A stretch of 64,000 nucleotides of DNA. Source: Gymnodinialimonas sp. 202GB13-11 (GTDB lineage: Bacteria > Pseudomonadota > Alphaproteobacteria > Rhodobacterales > Rhodobacteraceae). Below the pieces are notes generated by a model that was not told where the DNA came from, ran no database searches, and saw nothing but the letters and a program-made list of their open reading frames with translations. The stretch spans positions 3,150,212 through 3,214,211 of the forward strand of contig NZ_JBFRBH010000001.1 in the NCBI RefSeq assembly GCF_040932485.1. The letters are read 5' to 3'. This document shows positions 1 through 7,367 of this stretch, piece by piece; positions within the stretch are counted from its first letter, which is position 1, and the number at the start of each line of letters is the position of its first letter. Position numbers and translations under genes: made by a program.

Positions 1-33
1 TTGACGATTCCGGACTCGCCTCAAGGAGGGCGG

Positions 34-756
34 ATGCCGGACAATACTACCTCAGTTTCTGACCCGAAACTGTCGGTCGCTGACACGCGAATTGCATCCA
101 CGCGTGTCGTTCAATTGGGTGTCTTGGCGGTGGTCGCGGTCCTCGTGGTCTCCGCCATTCTGCTTTTTGTGAACCTTCCCGACGCCGAAGCTTTCAACAA
201 CGCCGTTGTCACGGTGTTTGAAGTCAACGACGTGCGTGACCCGGACGCGACCCGCGTTCTGGAAATCATGGCGCAGACCGGCACGACCTTCTCCAAGGTG
301 CTCGCCAGCTATCGCGCAGTGATCTTCGTCCTGCTCGTCTTTGCAACCGCGCTTCTGGTCGCCTGCCTCGTCTTTCTTGTCACCATCGTCACCCTCAATC
401 GCCGCATCGGTGAGATTGAACGTCAGGGCATCCAGGTCTCCTCCCTGATCTTGTCGCGGGAGGAGCGTGTGGTGCTCATCAACAATCTCGAATTCAAGCT
501 GACCGACGCCGCGATGGAGACGCTGTCGGTGCTGGCCGAGGCACGTCTGGATGATGACGTGCTGTCAGGTGCGCAGATTGAGGCGATGGTGTCCGGCAAG
601 TCTGAAACGGATGTGGATGAAGCCGCCGGGGCCACCCGCATCAAACGCCTGCGTGATACGCTCGGCAACCAGATGGTGTCCGAACTGCTTGTGAAAAATA
701 TCGCCCGGCGCGGCTACATCCTCGCCATCGACAAAGACGTCATCAAGATGGTCTAG
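34..756 (+). CDS. Membrane-anchored winged-helix protein
   Basis: Start chosen at ATG 34 because an AAGGAGG ribosome site lies just upstream; a TTG at position 1 in the same frame has no such support. The 240-residue product has two clear hydrophobic segments, one near the N-terminus (VVQLGVLAVVAVLVVSAILL) and one around residues 95-120. The cytoplasmic tail reads like an OmpR-type winged helix: LTDAAMETLSVLAEAR, then a wing/recognition segment RIKRLRDTLG and a terminal RGYIL. This is the layout of the OmpR/PhoB effector domain, but placed after the membrane segments rather than before them as in ToxR or CadC. DNA binding is inferred from this resemblance; target and signal are unknown. The esterase gene follows after 3 bases, so the two are probably cotranscribed. 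Confidence 0.75.
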   Translation: MPDNTTSVSDPKLSVADTRIASTRVVQLGVLAVVAVLVVSAILLFVNLPDAEAFNNAVVTVFEVNDVRDPDATRVLEIMAQTGTTFSKVLASYRAVIFVLLVFATALLVACLVFLVTIVTLNRRIGEIERQGIQVSSLILSREERVVLINNLEFKLTDAAMETLSVLAEARLDDDVLSGAQIEAMVSGKSETDVDEAAGATRIKRLRDTLGNQMVSELLVKNIARRGYILAIDKDVIKMV

Positions 757-759
757 GGC

Positions 760-1671
760 GTGAGCGACGCGCCCTATCCGGGCCTCGCGCCCGACCTTTG
801 GGATTTGGTGGCCGACATGGCTGCCGATCCCAACCCCGTGCCGGAGCATGAGCGGCCTCTGGAAACCCTGCGCGCTGCGGTCGCCCGGATGGAGGCGACC
901 TTGCCGCCCCTTCCCCAATCGATCAAAACCTGCGACTGGACCATATCCTGCAACGGGCGCGACGTGCCCCTGCGCAGCTATACCAGCCCCAAACGTGCCA
1001 AAGGCACGATGCTCTACTTCCACGGCGGCGGGTGGGTGCTCGGCTCACTCAAGGGCCACGATCTTGTCTGCGCCGACCTTGCACTGGAAACCGGCCTCAC
1101 CATCGTCAGCATCGACTACGCCCTTTCCCCAGAACATCCCTATCCGGCTGCGTTGAAAGAAGGTCTCGCCGCCATTGCGCATCTGGCCGAACAAGGCCCG
1201 CTCTGGCTCGGCGGCGACAGCGCCGGGGCCAACCTCGCCCTCGGCTGCGCGCTGCACCTGCGTGATCACAACGCCCCTGTGCCGGACGGCCTGTTTCTGA
1301 TCTACCCCGCAACGGACCGGACTTGTGCTTCCCCGTCCCACACCCACCACGCGAGGGCGCCCTATCTCTCCACCAAAGTCATGCACCGCTGCTGGCACGA
1401 ATATCTCGGAGCCACGGCAGATGCGCCTTACGCCGACATTGCCCACAGCAACCTGCAAGGCCTCCCTCAGTCCGTGATCCTAACCGCTGAGCTCGATCCA
1501 TTGGTGGATGAAGGCGATGCTCTCGCCAGAGCCATCGCCGGTCACGCCACCGTCTGGCACGAACAAGCAAAGGGTCTGATCCACGGCTTCCTGCGCTTCC
1601 GTGCCACATCACCAACCTCAGACGCCGCCTTCCGCCGCGCCGCGCGCGCGCTCGCCGACCGCCTCACCTGA
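760..1671 (+). CDS. Alpha/beta hydrolase, HSL-type esterase/lipase
   Basis: A 303-residue hydrolase of the hormone-sensitive-lipase (family IV) type. It has the oxyanion-hole motif HGGG at residues 88-91, the nucleophile elbow GDSAG at 152-156 (Ser154), a likely acid in AELDPLVD (Asp246) and a likely base in LIHGF (His275), so a complete triad is visible. The expected reaction is hydrolysis of short acyl esters; no signal peptide is seen, so it is cytoplasmic. Translation begins at GTG 760, three bases after the stop of the membrane protein gene, which suggests one transcript. The natural substrate cannot be told from the sequence. Confidence 0.9.
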   Translation: MSDAPYPGLAPDLWDLVADMAADPNPVPEHERPLETLRAAVARMEATLPPLPQSIKTCDWTISCNGRDVPLRSYTSPKRAKGTMLYFHGGGWVLGSLKGHDLVCADLALETGLTIVSIDYALSPEHPYPAALKEGLAAIAHLAEQGPLWLGGDSAGANLALGCALHLRDHNAPVPDGLFLIYPATDRTCASPSHTHHARAPYLSTKVMHRCWHEYLGATADAPYADIAHSNLQGLPQSVILTAELDPLVDEGDALARAIAGHATVWHEQAKGLIHGFLRFRATSPTSDAAFRRAARALADRLT

Positions 1672-1738
1672 AAACACGAAACGGGCCGACCCAAAGGACG
1701 ACCCGCTCCATCTTTGTTCTTCAAATATGCTGGGGGGT

Positions 1739-1757
1739 TTGGGGGCTGGCCCCCCAA
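1739..1757. repeat. Hairpin, 7-bp arms
   Basis: Arms TTGGGGG and CCCCCAA around a five-base loop, lying between the convergent 3' ends of the esterase gene and the small Tat-peptide gene. No T-run follows, so it is a weak terminator candidate. It adjoins a Rhodobacterales-type intergenic motif at 1714-1738 (TTCAAATATGCTGGGGGG) that resembles the motif at 48189. Confidence 0.5.
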
Positions 1758-1761
1758 TGCC

Positions 1762-2046
1762 TCAGCAGTAAGGTGCGCCGCGGCCCCAACCGGCTGCATC
1801 GGTGATCGAGCCGTTATCGGCGTCGGTCGCACCCGTAGCGACACCACCGCTGCCGCGCGGGCAGGAACCGGCGTCGGTCCAGGTGCCATTGTCGATGTCA
1901 GCGGCCGCTGCCGCCGTCGGGATCGTTGCAACTGCACCGGCTGCGCCACCGGCAGCCATCAGGCCAAGGAAGCCACGGCGGCCCTTCGGGCGATCCGTCG
2001 AGATTTCTGCGTCGGTCAGGGTCTTCTGTTTTTTATCGCTGGACAT
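1762..2046 (-). CDS. Small Tat-exported peptide with two DxDNG repeats
   Basis: A 94-residue protein. The start at 2046 is set by an AAAGGAGC ribosome site; an upstream in-frame start at 2094 has none. Residues 23-48 form a Tat signal: twin arginine in GRRGFLGL, an alanine-rich hydrophobic stretch and an AAAAA cleavage region. The mature part is only about 45 residues and holds two aligned 16-residue units (50-65 and 75-90) with the pattern D-x-D-N-G-[TS]-x-T-D-A-x4-R-G, plus cysteines at 62 and 94. I do not recognise the family. The divergent neighbour is a JmjC-type oxygenase, so a modified exported peptide is possible. The DxDNG loops could equally be small metal-binding turns. Tat export would fit a product folded or modified in the cytoplasm. 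Confidence 0.75.
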   Translation of the reverse strand: MSSDKKQKTLTDAEISTDRPKGRRGFLGLMAAGGAAGAVATIPTAAAAADIDNGTWTDAGSCPRGSGGVATGATDADNGSITDAAGWGRGAPYC

Positions 2047-2218
2047 GAGCCGAAGCTCCTTTCGTGATGTCTTGCTAAATACTGGGCGGCACATTGTCCG
2101 AAGACGCGCTTTCGGTCAACGACAGGATTCCCCGCATAGAGTCGAAGATTGAACATGACAGCCGACCGTGGTCTGACTGTCACAAATCAAAATGCCAGCC
2201 ATGAACGAGCCTGATTAA

Positions 2219-3397
2219 ATGAGCCAGCCAATTTCCTTCGACTGGGCCATCGCGCCCGAGACGCCAGACACTTTCTTTTCCGAGTATTTTGAGAAGAAGC
2301 CCATGCTCATCAAGCGAGGCCAACCAGGCTACTTCGCTGATCTGCTCAGCTACGCCGAGATTGACCGCGTCGTGTCGACGATGGGCCTCAACCATCCAGA
2401 GATCAATGTCACCAAATCGGACGGAAACATCACGCCTGCCGACTTCGCTTACGAGACGGGCCAGATCGACCCGGTCCGCGTGAACCAACTCTTCGCAGAT
2501 GGCGCAACGGTCATCCTGTCTGGCCTGCACGAACGCCTACCACAACTCGCCCGCTATTGCCGCGCGGTGGAGGCGGTGATGTCCGCCCGCGTGCAAACAA
2601 ACATCTACATGACGCCTCCGGGCAATCAGGGGTTCAACCCGCACTATGACAGCCACGATGTGCTGGTGCTGCAAATCTCGGGGTCCAAGGAATGGCGCAT
2701 CTACGGCACGCCCGTTGAATTGCCCCTGAACGATCAGGGATTTGAGCGGGGCATGGACGTGGGTGAAGAGGTTCAGCGCTTCGTGCTGGAACCCGGCGAT
2801 ACGCTTTACCTCCCCCGTGGCGTGGCCCATGACGCGGTCGCCACCGATGAAACCTCGCTTCACATCACCACCGGTCTGATGTTCCGCACCTGGGCCGATG
2901 TGCTGGCAGAGGCGGTGATTGCCAAAGCCCACCGCGAACCCGCAATGCGCCGTGCGCTTCCGCCCGGTTTTGCAAACCATGGCGCGGATCTCGGAGCCTA
3001 TGACGACACATTCAAGGAACTCATGAACCTTCTCGCCGATGCGCCTGCAGGCAAGCTTCTGGCAGGCTTCCGCGAGGATTTCCTGACGGGCCGTGTTCCG
3101 CGGGTCGAAGGGCAGATGGCGCAGCTTGCAGCGCTCGATACGCTCACGATCGACAGCCGCGTGGGCGGTCGCCCGCATCTGGTCTATGCCCTCCACATGG
3201 AGACCGAGGAAGAGCAAGTGCGCCTATCTTGTCAGGGGGCGGAGATTGTCATGCCCGATTTCGCTTCCTCCGCGATGGAGTTCTGCCTGACCACGCCCGA
3301 ATTCCGCCTCGGCGATATGGGTGGCGAACTGGACGATGCGGGCAAGCTGGTATTGGCGAAGCGACTGATCCGCGAAGGGCTCATGCAGGTTCTTTGA
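2219..3397 (+). CDS. JmjC/cupin_4 family Fe(II)/2-oxoglutarate oxygenase
   Basis: A 392-residue protein of the RoxA-like cupin_4/JmjC family, whose known members hydroxylate arginine or histidine in proteins such as ribosomal proteins. The iron site is visible as H142-Y-D144 in PHYDSHD with the distal His204 in LPRGVAHDA; the family signature GSKEWRIYG follows the first motif. Length matches RoxA-type enzymes, with a C-terminal winged-helix-like part expected after residue 260. There is no signal peptide, so it acts in the cytoplasm. The gene is transcribed divergently from the small Tat peptide with 172 bases between the starts. The substrate may be a ribosomal protein, as in E. coli, or the neighbouring peptide; the sequence alone does not decide. 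Confidence 0.9.
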   Translation: MSQPISFDWAIAPETPDTFFSEYFEKKPMLIKRGQPGYFADLLSYAEIDRVVSTMGLNHPEINVTKSDGNITPADFAYETGQIDPVRVNQLFADGATVILSGLHERLPQLARYCRAVEAVMSARVQTNIYMTPPGNQGFNPHYDSHDVLVLQISGSKEWRIYGTPVELPLNDQGFERGMDVGEEVQRFVLEPGDTLYLPRGVAHDAVATDETSLHITTGLMFRTWADVLAEAVIAKAHREPAMRRALPPGFANHGADLGAYDDTFKELMNLLADAPAGKLLAGFREDFLTGRVPRVEGQMAQLAALDTLTIDSRVGGRPHLVYALHMETEEEQVRLSCQGAEIVMPDFASSAMEFCLTTPEFRLGDMGGELDDAGKLVLAKRLIREGLMQVL

Positions 3398-3421
3398 ATT
3401 CAAGCATTGCCCGGGCGGCCT

Positions 3422-3913
3422 TTACCAGAAGCCCGGGCACGTCCCCTGATGGCAATCAATGACCTCTTGCAACATGCCGGGATGCACGTCGTGAAAGACG
3501 TTTGCGGGGCAGGCCCCTTCATCAAGGATGTAGGTGCCATTCACGACCCGAAAGAAGAGGAGCCCGTAATCCACGGGTGAGGCCGCACCGCACCAGGCCG
3601 CGATGCACGTGACATCCACCGTCACCGATAAGGTCTGCTGATTGTTGAAGTCCGCGCCGGTGAACAGGCCACCGTCGAACCGCGCGGGTTGGGTGTAGCC
3701 AACCATCTGGTTTGGGTCATCTCCTTGCATCGTCAGGCCATGCGGTGGGTTGCTTGGCCCGGTCAGCGTCAGGGAGCCTGCGCCGATCACGTAATCAGCC
3801 GGGCTGTCCGCAGCATTGGTATAAGCGCCTGCAACGGTTGGTTGAAGGCACGATAGCGCCATGGCCGGACCGGCAGCGAAAACGGATAAGAGCAGTGCAA
3901 AAAGTCGGATCAT
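3422..3913 (-). CDS. Cys-rich secreted protein, paralog A
   Basis: A 163-residue protein with a Sec signal peptide (hydrophobic residues 3-18, cleavage after AMA). The mature part starts LSC and carries cysteines spaced C, CxxxxC, C, C, C, which suits disulfide bonding in the periplasm. It is a divergent paralog of the gene just upstream: both start MIR, mature at ALSC and share a DYVI(G/A) block and a final CxxGxC. It is the last gene of the minus-strand block that begins with gpmI. I do not recognise a family and propose no function. Confidence 0.75.
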   Translation of the reverse strand: MIRLFALLLSVFAAGPAMALSCLQPTVAGAYTNAADSPADYVIGAGSLTLTGPSNPPHGLTMQGDDPNQMVGYTQPARFDGGLFTGADFNNQQTLSVTVDVTCIAAWCGAASPVDYGLLFFRVVNGTYILDEGACPANVFHDVHPGMLQEVIDCHQGTCPGFW

Positions 3914-3946
3914 ATGGATCCCTCCTTAAAACTCCGGCGCGCGATC

Positions 3947-4402
3947 CTAGTCGCATCCACCTCGCACGCACTGCAAAACGGCATCCATATCCGCGCGCGT
4001 TGGATTGGCATGGGCAAGACCACCGCACCCGCCAGTGACAAAAGCATAACCAGCGTCGGTTCGCTCCAAAAAGTAGAGCGTCTCAACATCAACCGAATGG
4101 CCCCCACACCCGCCCCCGTAGCACAGACCAGTGACTTCCACCTCTGCACTCCATCCCGGCGCAAAGCCATCCTGGATCAGGATTTCGCCCTCAAGACGAG
4201 TCATCTGGCGATAGCTACCCTGATCATCAATCGTCTCACGTGGGCCGACATTCTCCAATCGTCCTATCGCGATGACGTAATCGACTTCGGATTCTGCGGC
4301 GAAGGCGTAGTTGGCCTCAATGCTTGCTGCGCCAGAACAGCTCAGCGCTGCAGCGGGACCAGCCAGGGCCAAACCAATCAACGGGGCGCAGCATCGGATC
4401 AC
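3947..4402 (-). CDS. Cys-rich secreted protein, paralog B
   Basis: A 151-residue secreted protein with a signal peptide ending AAA-LSC. The mature part has a DYVIAIGRLENVG block and the cysteine groups CYGGGC, GGCGG and CVRGGC, similar in order to the downstream paralog. Its ATG overlaps the rppH stop by four bases (ATGA), so it is translationally coupled to the housekeeping block. The function is unknown; disulfide-rich periplasmic location is inferred. Confidence 0.75.
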   Translation of the reverse strand: MIRCCAPLIGLALAGPAAALSCSGAASIEANYAFAAESEVDYVIAIGRLENVGPRETIDDQGSYRQMTRLEGEILIQDGFAPGWSAEVEVTGLCYGGGCGGHSVDVETLYFLERTDAGYAFVTGGCGGLAHANPTRADMDAVLQCVRGGCD

Positions 4403-4875
4403 AGGCCAAACTCCTCGAACACCGCCGCGTATATATCACGTTTGAAGGCAACAATCGCGTTCAGGATGTCTGGCGCGCTCATCCAGCGCCATGCGCTGAA
4501 CTCGACATCCTTGTAATTCAGGTCAATCACGTCGTCAGTCGCATCCAGACGGAACTGCGCCCACTTCTGCTTTTGCCCGCGAAAGCGCCCGTTCCAACGG
4601 TTCGGGATCACATCCAGCGGCAAATCGTAATACAGCCAATCCGCGGTCTCGCACACAAGGCTCACATGCCCGCGCCCAACGCCCGTTTCCTCTTCCAACT
4701 CGCGATAAGCCGCCTCCAACGGCGTCTCACCTTCATCCACGCCACCCTGTGGCATCTGCCAGGCTGGCGTCTCCATATCCGCCCGCTGCCCCGCAAAAAT
4801 AAGCCCCTGCGCGTTGGTCAGAACGACCCCCACGCAAGGGCGATACGGTAGCTTTGCAGCCTCCTCTGGGGTCAA
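4399..4875 (-). CDS. rppH: RNA pyrophosphohydrolase (Nudix)
   Basis: A 158-residue Nudix hydrolase that removes pyrophosphate from 5'-triphosphate RNA ends and so starts 5'-end-dependent mRNA decay. The complete Nudix box runs from Gly44 to Val66 (ending REL-EEETGV). The N-terminal YRPCVGVVL and the GGxxEGE context are typical of RppH/IalA rather than of other Nudix enzymes, and the length matches. The start overlaps the ctpA stop by four bases, which indicates coupled translation in the gpmI-envC-ctpA-rppH block. Confidence 0.96.
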   Translation of the reverse strand: MTPEEAAKLPYRPCVGVVLTNAQGLIFAGQRADMETPAWQMPQGGVDEGETPLEAAYRELEEETGVGRGHVSLVCETADWLYYDLPLDVIPNRWNGRFRGQKQKWAQFRLDATDDVIDLNYKDVEFSAWRWMSAPDILNAIVAFKRDIYAAVFEEFGL

Positions 4876-6194
4876 TTCGGCCCCAGAGCGTTCAGGCCGG
4901 TCAGAATGTCGATGGCGTAGGCCAGCTGATAATCCTCATTCCGAAGGGTCGCCGTGGCCTCTGCCGCCGCACGCTCTTCTTCCAGAAGGTTCAACTCATC
5001 CTCCGTCAACGAGGAGTTCTCGATCGCTCCACGCAAACCGGCCTCGCTGCGGTCCGGACGATCTTCATCCTCCTCAACTTCAATCGGATCACGCTGTTCG
5101 ACGATGATGTCCGGGGCCACGCCAAGCGCCTGAATCGAACGGCCCGATGGCGTGTAGTAGAGCGACGTGGTCAACCGCATCGCGCCATCACCGGCCAGCG
5201 GCATCACCGACTGGACGGAGCCTTTGCCAAAGCTCTGCGTACCGACGACAACCGCACGGCGATGGTCCTGCAAAGCACCCGCCACGATTTCCGAGGCAGA
5301 GGCGGAGCCACCGTTGATCAACACCACCATCGGAAGGCCGTTGATCATGTCACCGGGCGTGGCGTTGTAGCGCTCTCCATCCTGCGGCTCCCGCCCACGG
5401 GTAGAGACGATTTCACCCTGCTCAAGGAACGCATCCGACACACGGATCGCCTGGCTCAGCAAGCCGCCGGGATTGTTGCGAAGGTCAAGAACGACGCCGT
5501 TCATATTCTCCAGACCGCCGACCTCTTCGATCAGGCCCTCAAGCCCGTCACGCAGGTTGGGGAAGGTCTGGTCGCTGAAGGTCGACACGCGCAGCACAGC
5601 CGTATTGCCCTCAAGCCGCGCACGCACCGCTGTCAACTGGATCCGGTCGCGGGTGATGGTGATGTCGAACGGCTCATCCGCGCCTTCGCGGACCACGGTA
5701 ATAACGATATCGCTACCCACCGGGCCGCGCATCAGGTCCACCGCCTCTTCCAGCGTCAGGCCCAACAGCGCCTCGCTGTCGACATGGGTGATGTAGTCGC
5801 CTGCCTCGACACCGGCTTCCATCGCGGGCGTGCCATCCATCGGCGTAATCACGCGCACAAAGCCATCTTCCTGCGTCACTTCGATGCCAAGCCCGCCGAA
5901 CTCGCCGCGGGTCTGTACCTGCATGTCCTCGAAGTCGCTGGCCGAGATATAGCTGGAATGCGGGTCGAGCGAGATGAGCATCCCATTAATGGCCGCCTCA
6001 ATCAGCTCTTCCTCATCAACCTCTTCCACGTAGTTCTCGCGGATGCGCTCAAAGATATCACCGAACAGGTCCAGCTGCTCGTAGACAGAGGTATTGTTGG
6101 CCGCTTCCTGCGCCAGCAGGGGTCCAGCGATCTGGGTGCTGACCAGCACACCACCCGCAATTCCGCCCACGGCGGCCATCATCAGCTTCTTCAT
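4872..6194 (-). CDS. ctpA: C-terminal processing protease, S41 family
   Basis: The start is set at 6194 (MKKLMMAAVGG) because AGGAAGGA lies just upstream; a longer frame to 6227 lacks a ribosome site. The product is 440 residues with an N-terminal signal sequence, an S41 leader (LDLFGDIFERIRENYVEEVD), a PDZ domain (GGLGIEVTQEDG onward) and the catalytic core, with the nucleophile serine in GSASASEI and the general-base lysine in SFGKGSVQ. Such proteases act in the periplasm and trim or degrade envelope proteins, including peptidoglycan hydrolases. The EnvC-like gene lies 39 bases upstream, which fits joint action in cell-wall turnover. Confidence 0.95.
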   Translation of the reverse strand: MKKLMMAAVGGIAGGVLVSTQIAGPLLAQEAANNTSVYEQLDLFGDIFERIRENYVEEVDEEELIEAAINGMLISLDPHSSYISASDFEDMQVQTRGEFGGLGIEVTQEDGFVRVITPMDGTPAMEAGVEAGDYITHVDSEALLGLTLEEAVDLMRGPVGSDIVITVVREGADEPFDITITRDRIQLTAVRARLEGNTAVLRVSTFSDQTFPNLRDGLEGLIEEVGGLENMNGVVLDLRNNPGGLLSQAIRVSDAFLEQGEIVSTRGREPQDGERYNATPGDMINGLPMVVLINGGSASASEIVAGALQDHRRAVVVGTQSFGKGSVQSVMPLAGDGAMRLTTSLYYTPSGRSIQALGVAPDIIVEQRDPIEVEEDEDRPDRSEAGLRGAIENSSLTEDELNLLEEERAAAEATATLRNEDYQLAYAIDILTGLNALGPN

Positions 6195-6233
6195 CGCACG
6201 TCGTCCTTCCTCATCATCTGCCGTCACGGGGCC

Positions 6234-7367
6234 TCAGTTCGCGGTGAACCAGTCCAGCGGATTCACCGGGCTCCCGCCCTGTCTCAGTTCCATATAAAGC
6301 GTTTCCGTCAGCCCGGCGCCACCGCCTTGCGCCTCGGACACGATCAAATCCGTCTCATCCTCACCAGTTTGGCCCGGCATCAGGCCCAATGGCGCCCCAC
6401 CGGGCACCAGTTCACCGGCGGACACAAACAAATCACCTGCACCCGCCAGGATAAGAAGATAGTCCGCGTCGGGCTCCAGGATAATGACATTTCCGTAATC
6501 CAGCAGTGGACCGGCATATCGGATCGACGCGGGCCAGGGCGCCGTCAACAGCGCGCGCGGCTCCACGGCGTAGAGAACTCCGGGACGGGCGATACCAGCA
6601 GCGTCTGCCTCATCAAAGCGGCGCAGAAGCGCACCAAGCACGGGAAGGGCCAGATCGCCTCGCGCGCTTTCGAAATCAGGCAGGTCCGCCGTTGTCTCTG
6701 CGGTGCTTTCGCCCAGCAGCGATGCGAAACTCGACAGGCTGTCGATGCTGCCCGCCAATTGCGCCATAGCGGCCCCATCCAGGTCAAACCGCTCGGGCAA
6801 GTCGACCCGGTCTGCAATCGCTTGGCTCAACTCCGTGCGCGCTTCCTGCACGCCTTGCACGGCGCGTTCAAGCTCAGCGATGGCGCCGTCCTGCAAAGCG
6901 CGTAAAACGGCGAGTTCCTCCAACTGCTCGCGCAAGGCCACCGCTTCCCGCGCCACGGCAGGGGTTACATCGGCCACGATCATGCCCAACCGCGCCGTGC
7001 CAAGCGGCCCTTCCGGATGCAGCAGCGTCGCAGGTGCAGGCGCTTCCTCGATCCGTTGCAAAACACCCAATAGCTGCGCCAAACGCTCCCGCTCCGCTTC
7101 AAACACCAAAACTATGGTCTGCTCGCGCAAAGCCGCCTCACGGATACCCGCGCGCAGGGCGTCCAGCCCATGCTCATAGGCGCGCACGGTCTCGGTCAGT
7201 GCCTCCACACGGTCCCGCGCGCCATCGGCCTCGCGCAAGGCGCTTGCCGCATCCTCCAGCATCCGCGTGGCTTCGCGCGCGGTCATCGACGGGTCAGTCT
7301 GAGCGCCAATCGGCACCGCTGTGAGAAGACCTGCAAGGCCGAGGAGGAGCGCGCGCACCATCATCAT
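6234..7367 (-). CDS. EnvC-like murein hydrolase activator, degenerate LytM
   Basis: A 377-residue periplasmic protein: signal peptide (to about residue 22), a long alpha-helical coiled-coil region rich in Ala, Arg and Glu (about 28-215), and a C-terminal LytM/M23 fold (about 260-377) with the EnvC pattern YAGPLLDYGNVIIL. The histidines of the M23 zinc site (HxxxD and HxH) are absent; where HLS would sit the sequence reads AGAGDLFVS. It is therefore predicted, as for E. coli EnvC, to activate amidases and not to cut peptidoglycan itself. The start overlaps the gpmI stop by four bases. Confidence 0.9.
   Translation of the reverse strand: MMMVRALLLGLAGLLTAVPIGAQTDPSMTAREATRMLEDAASALREADGARDRVEALTETVRAYEHGLDALRAGIREAALREQTIVLVFEAERERLAQLLGVLQRIEEAPAPATLLHPEGPLGTARLGMIVADVTPAVAREAVALREQLEELAVLRALQDGAIAELERAVQGVQEARTELSQAIADRVDLPERFDLDGAAMAQLAGSIDSLSSFASLLGESTAETTADLPDFESARGDLALPVLGALLRRFDEADAAGIARPGVLYAVEPRALLTAPWPASIRYAGPLLDYGNVIILEPDADYLLILAGAGDLFVSAGELVPGGAPLGLMPGQTGEDETDLIVSEAQGGGAGLTETLYMELRQGGSPVNPLDWFTAN

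Noticed and set aside
4854-6905. Long open frame of 683 codons on the plus strand
   Set aside because: It is antisense to ctpA and the EnvC-like gene, which have clear motifs; the composition (Arg, His, Gln rich) is that of a shadow frame in high-GC DNA.
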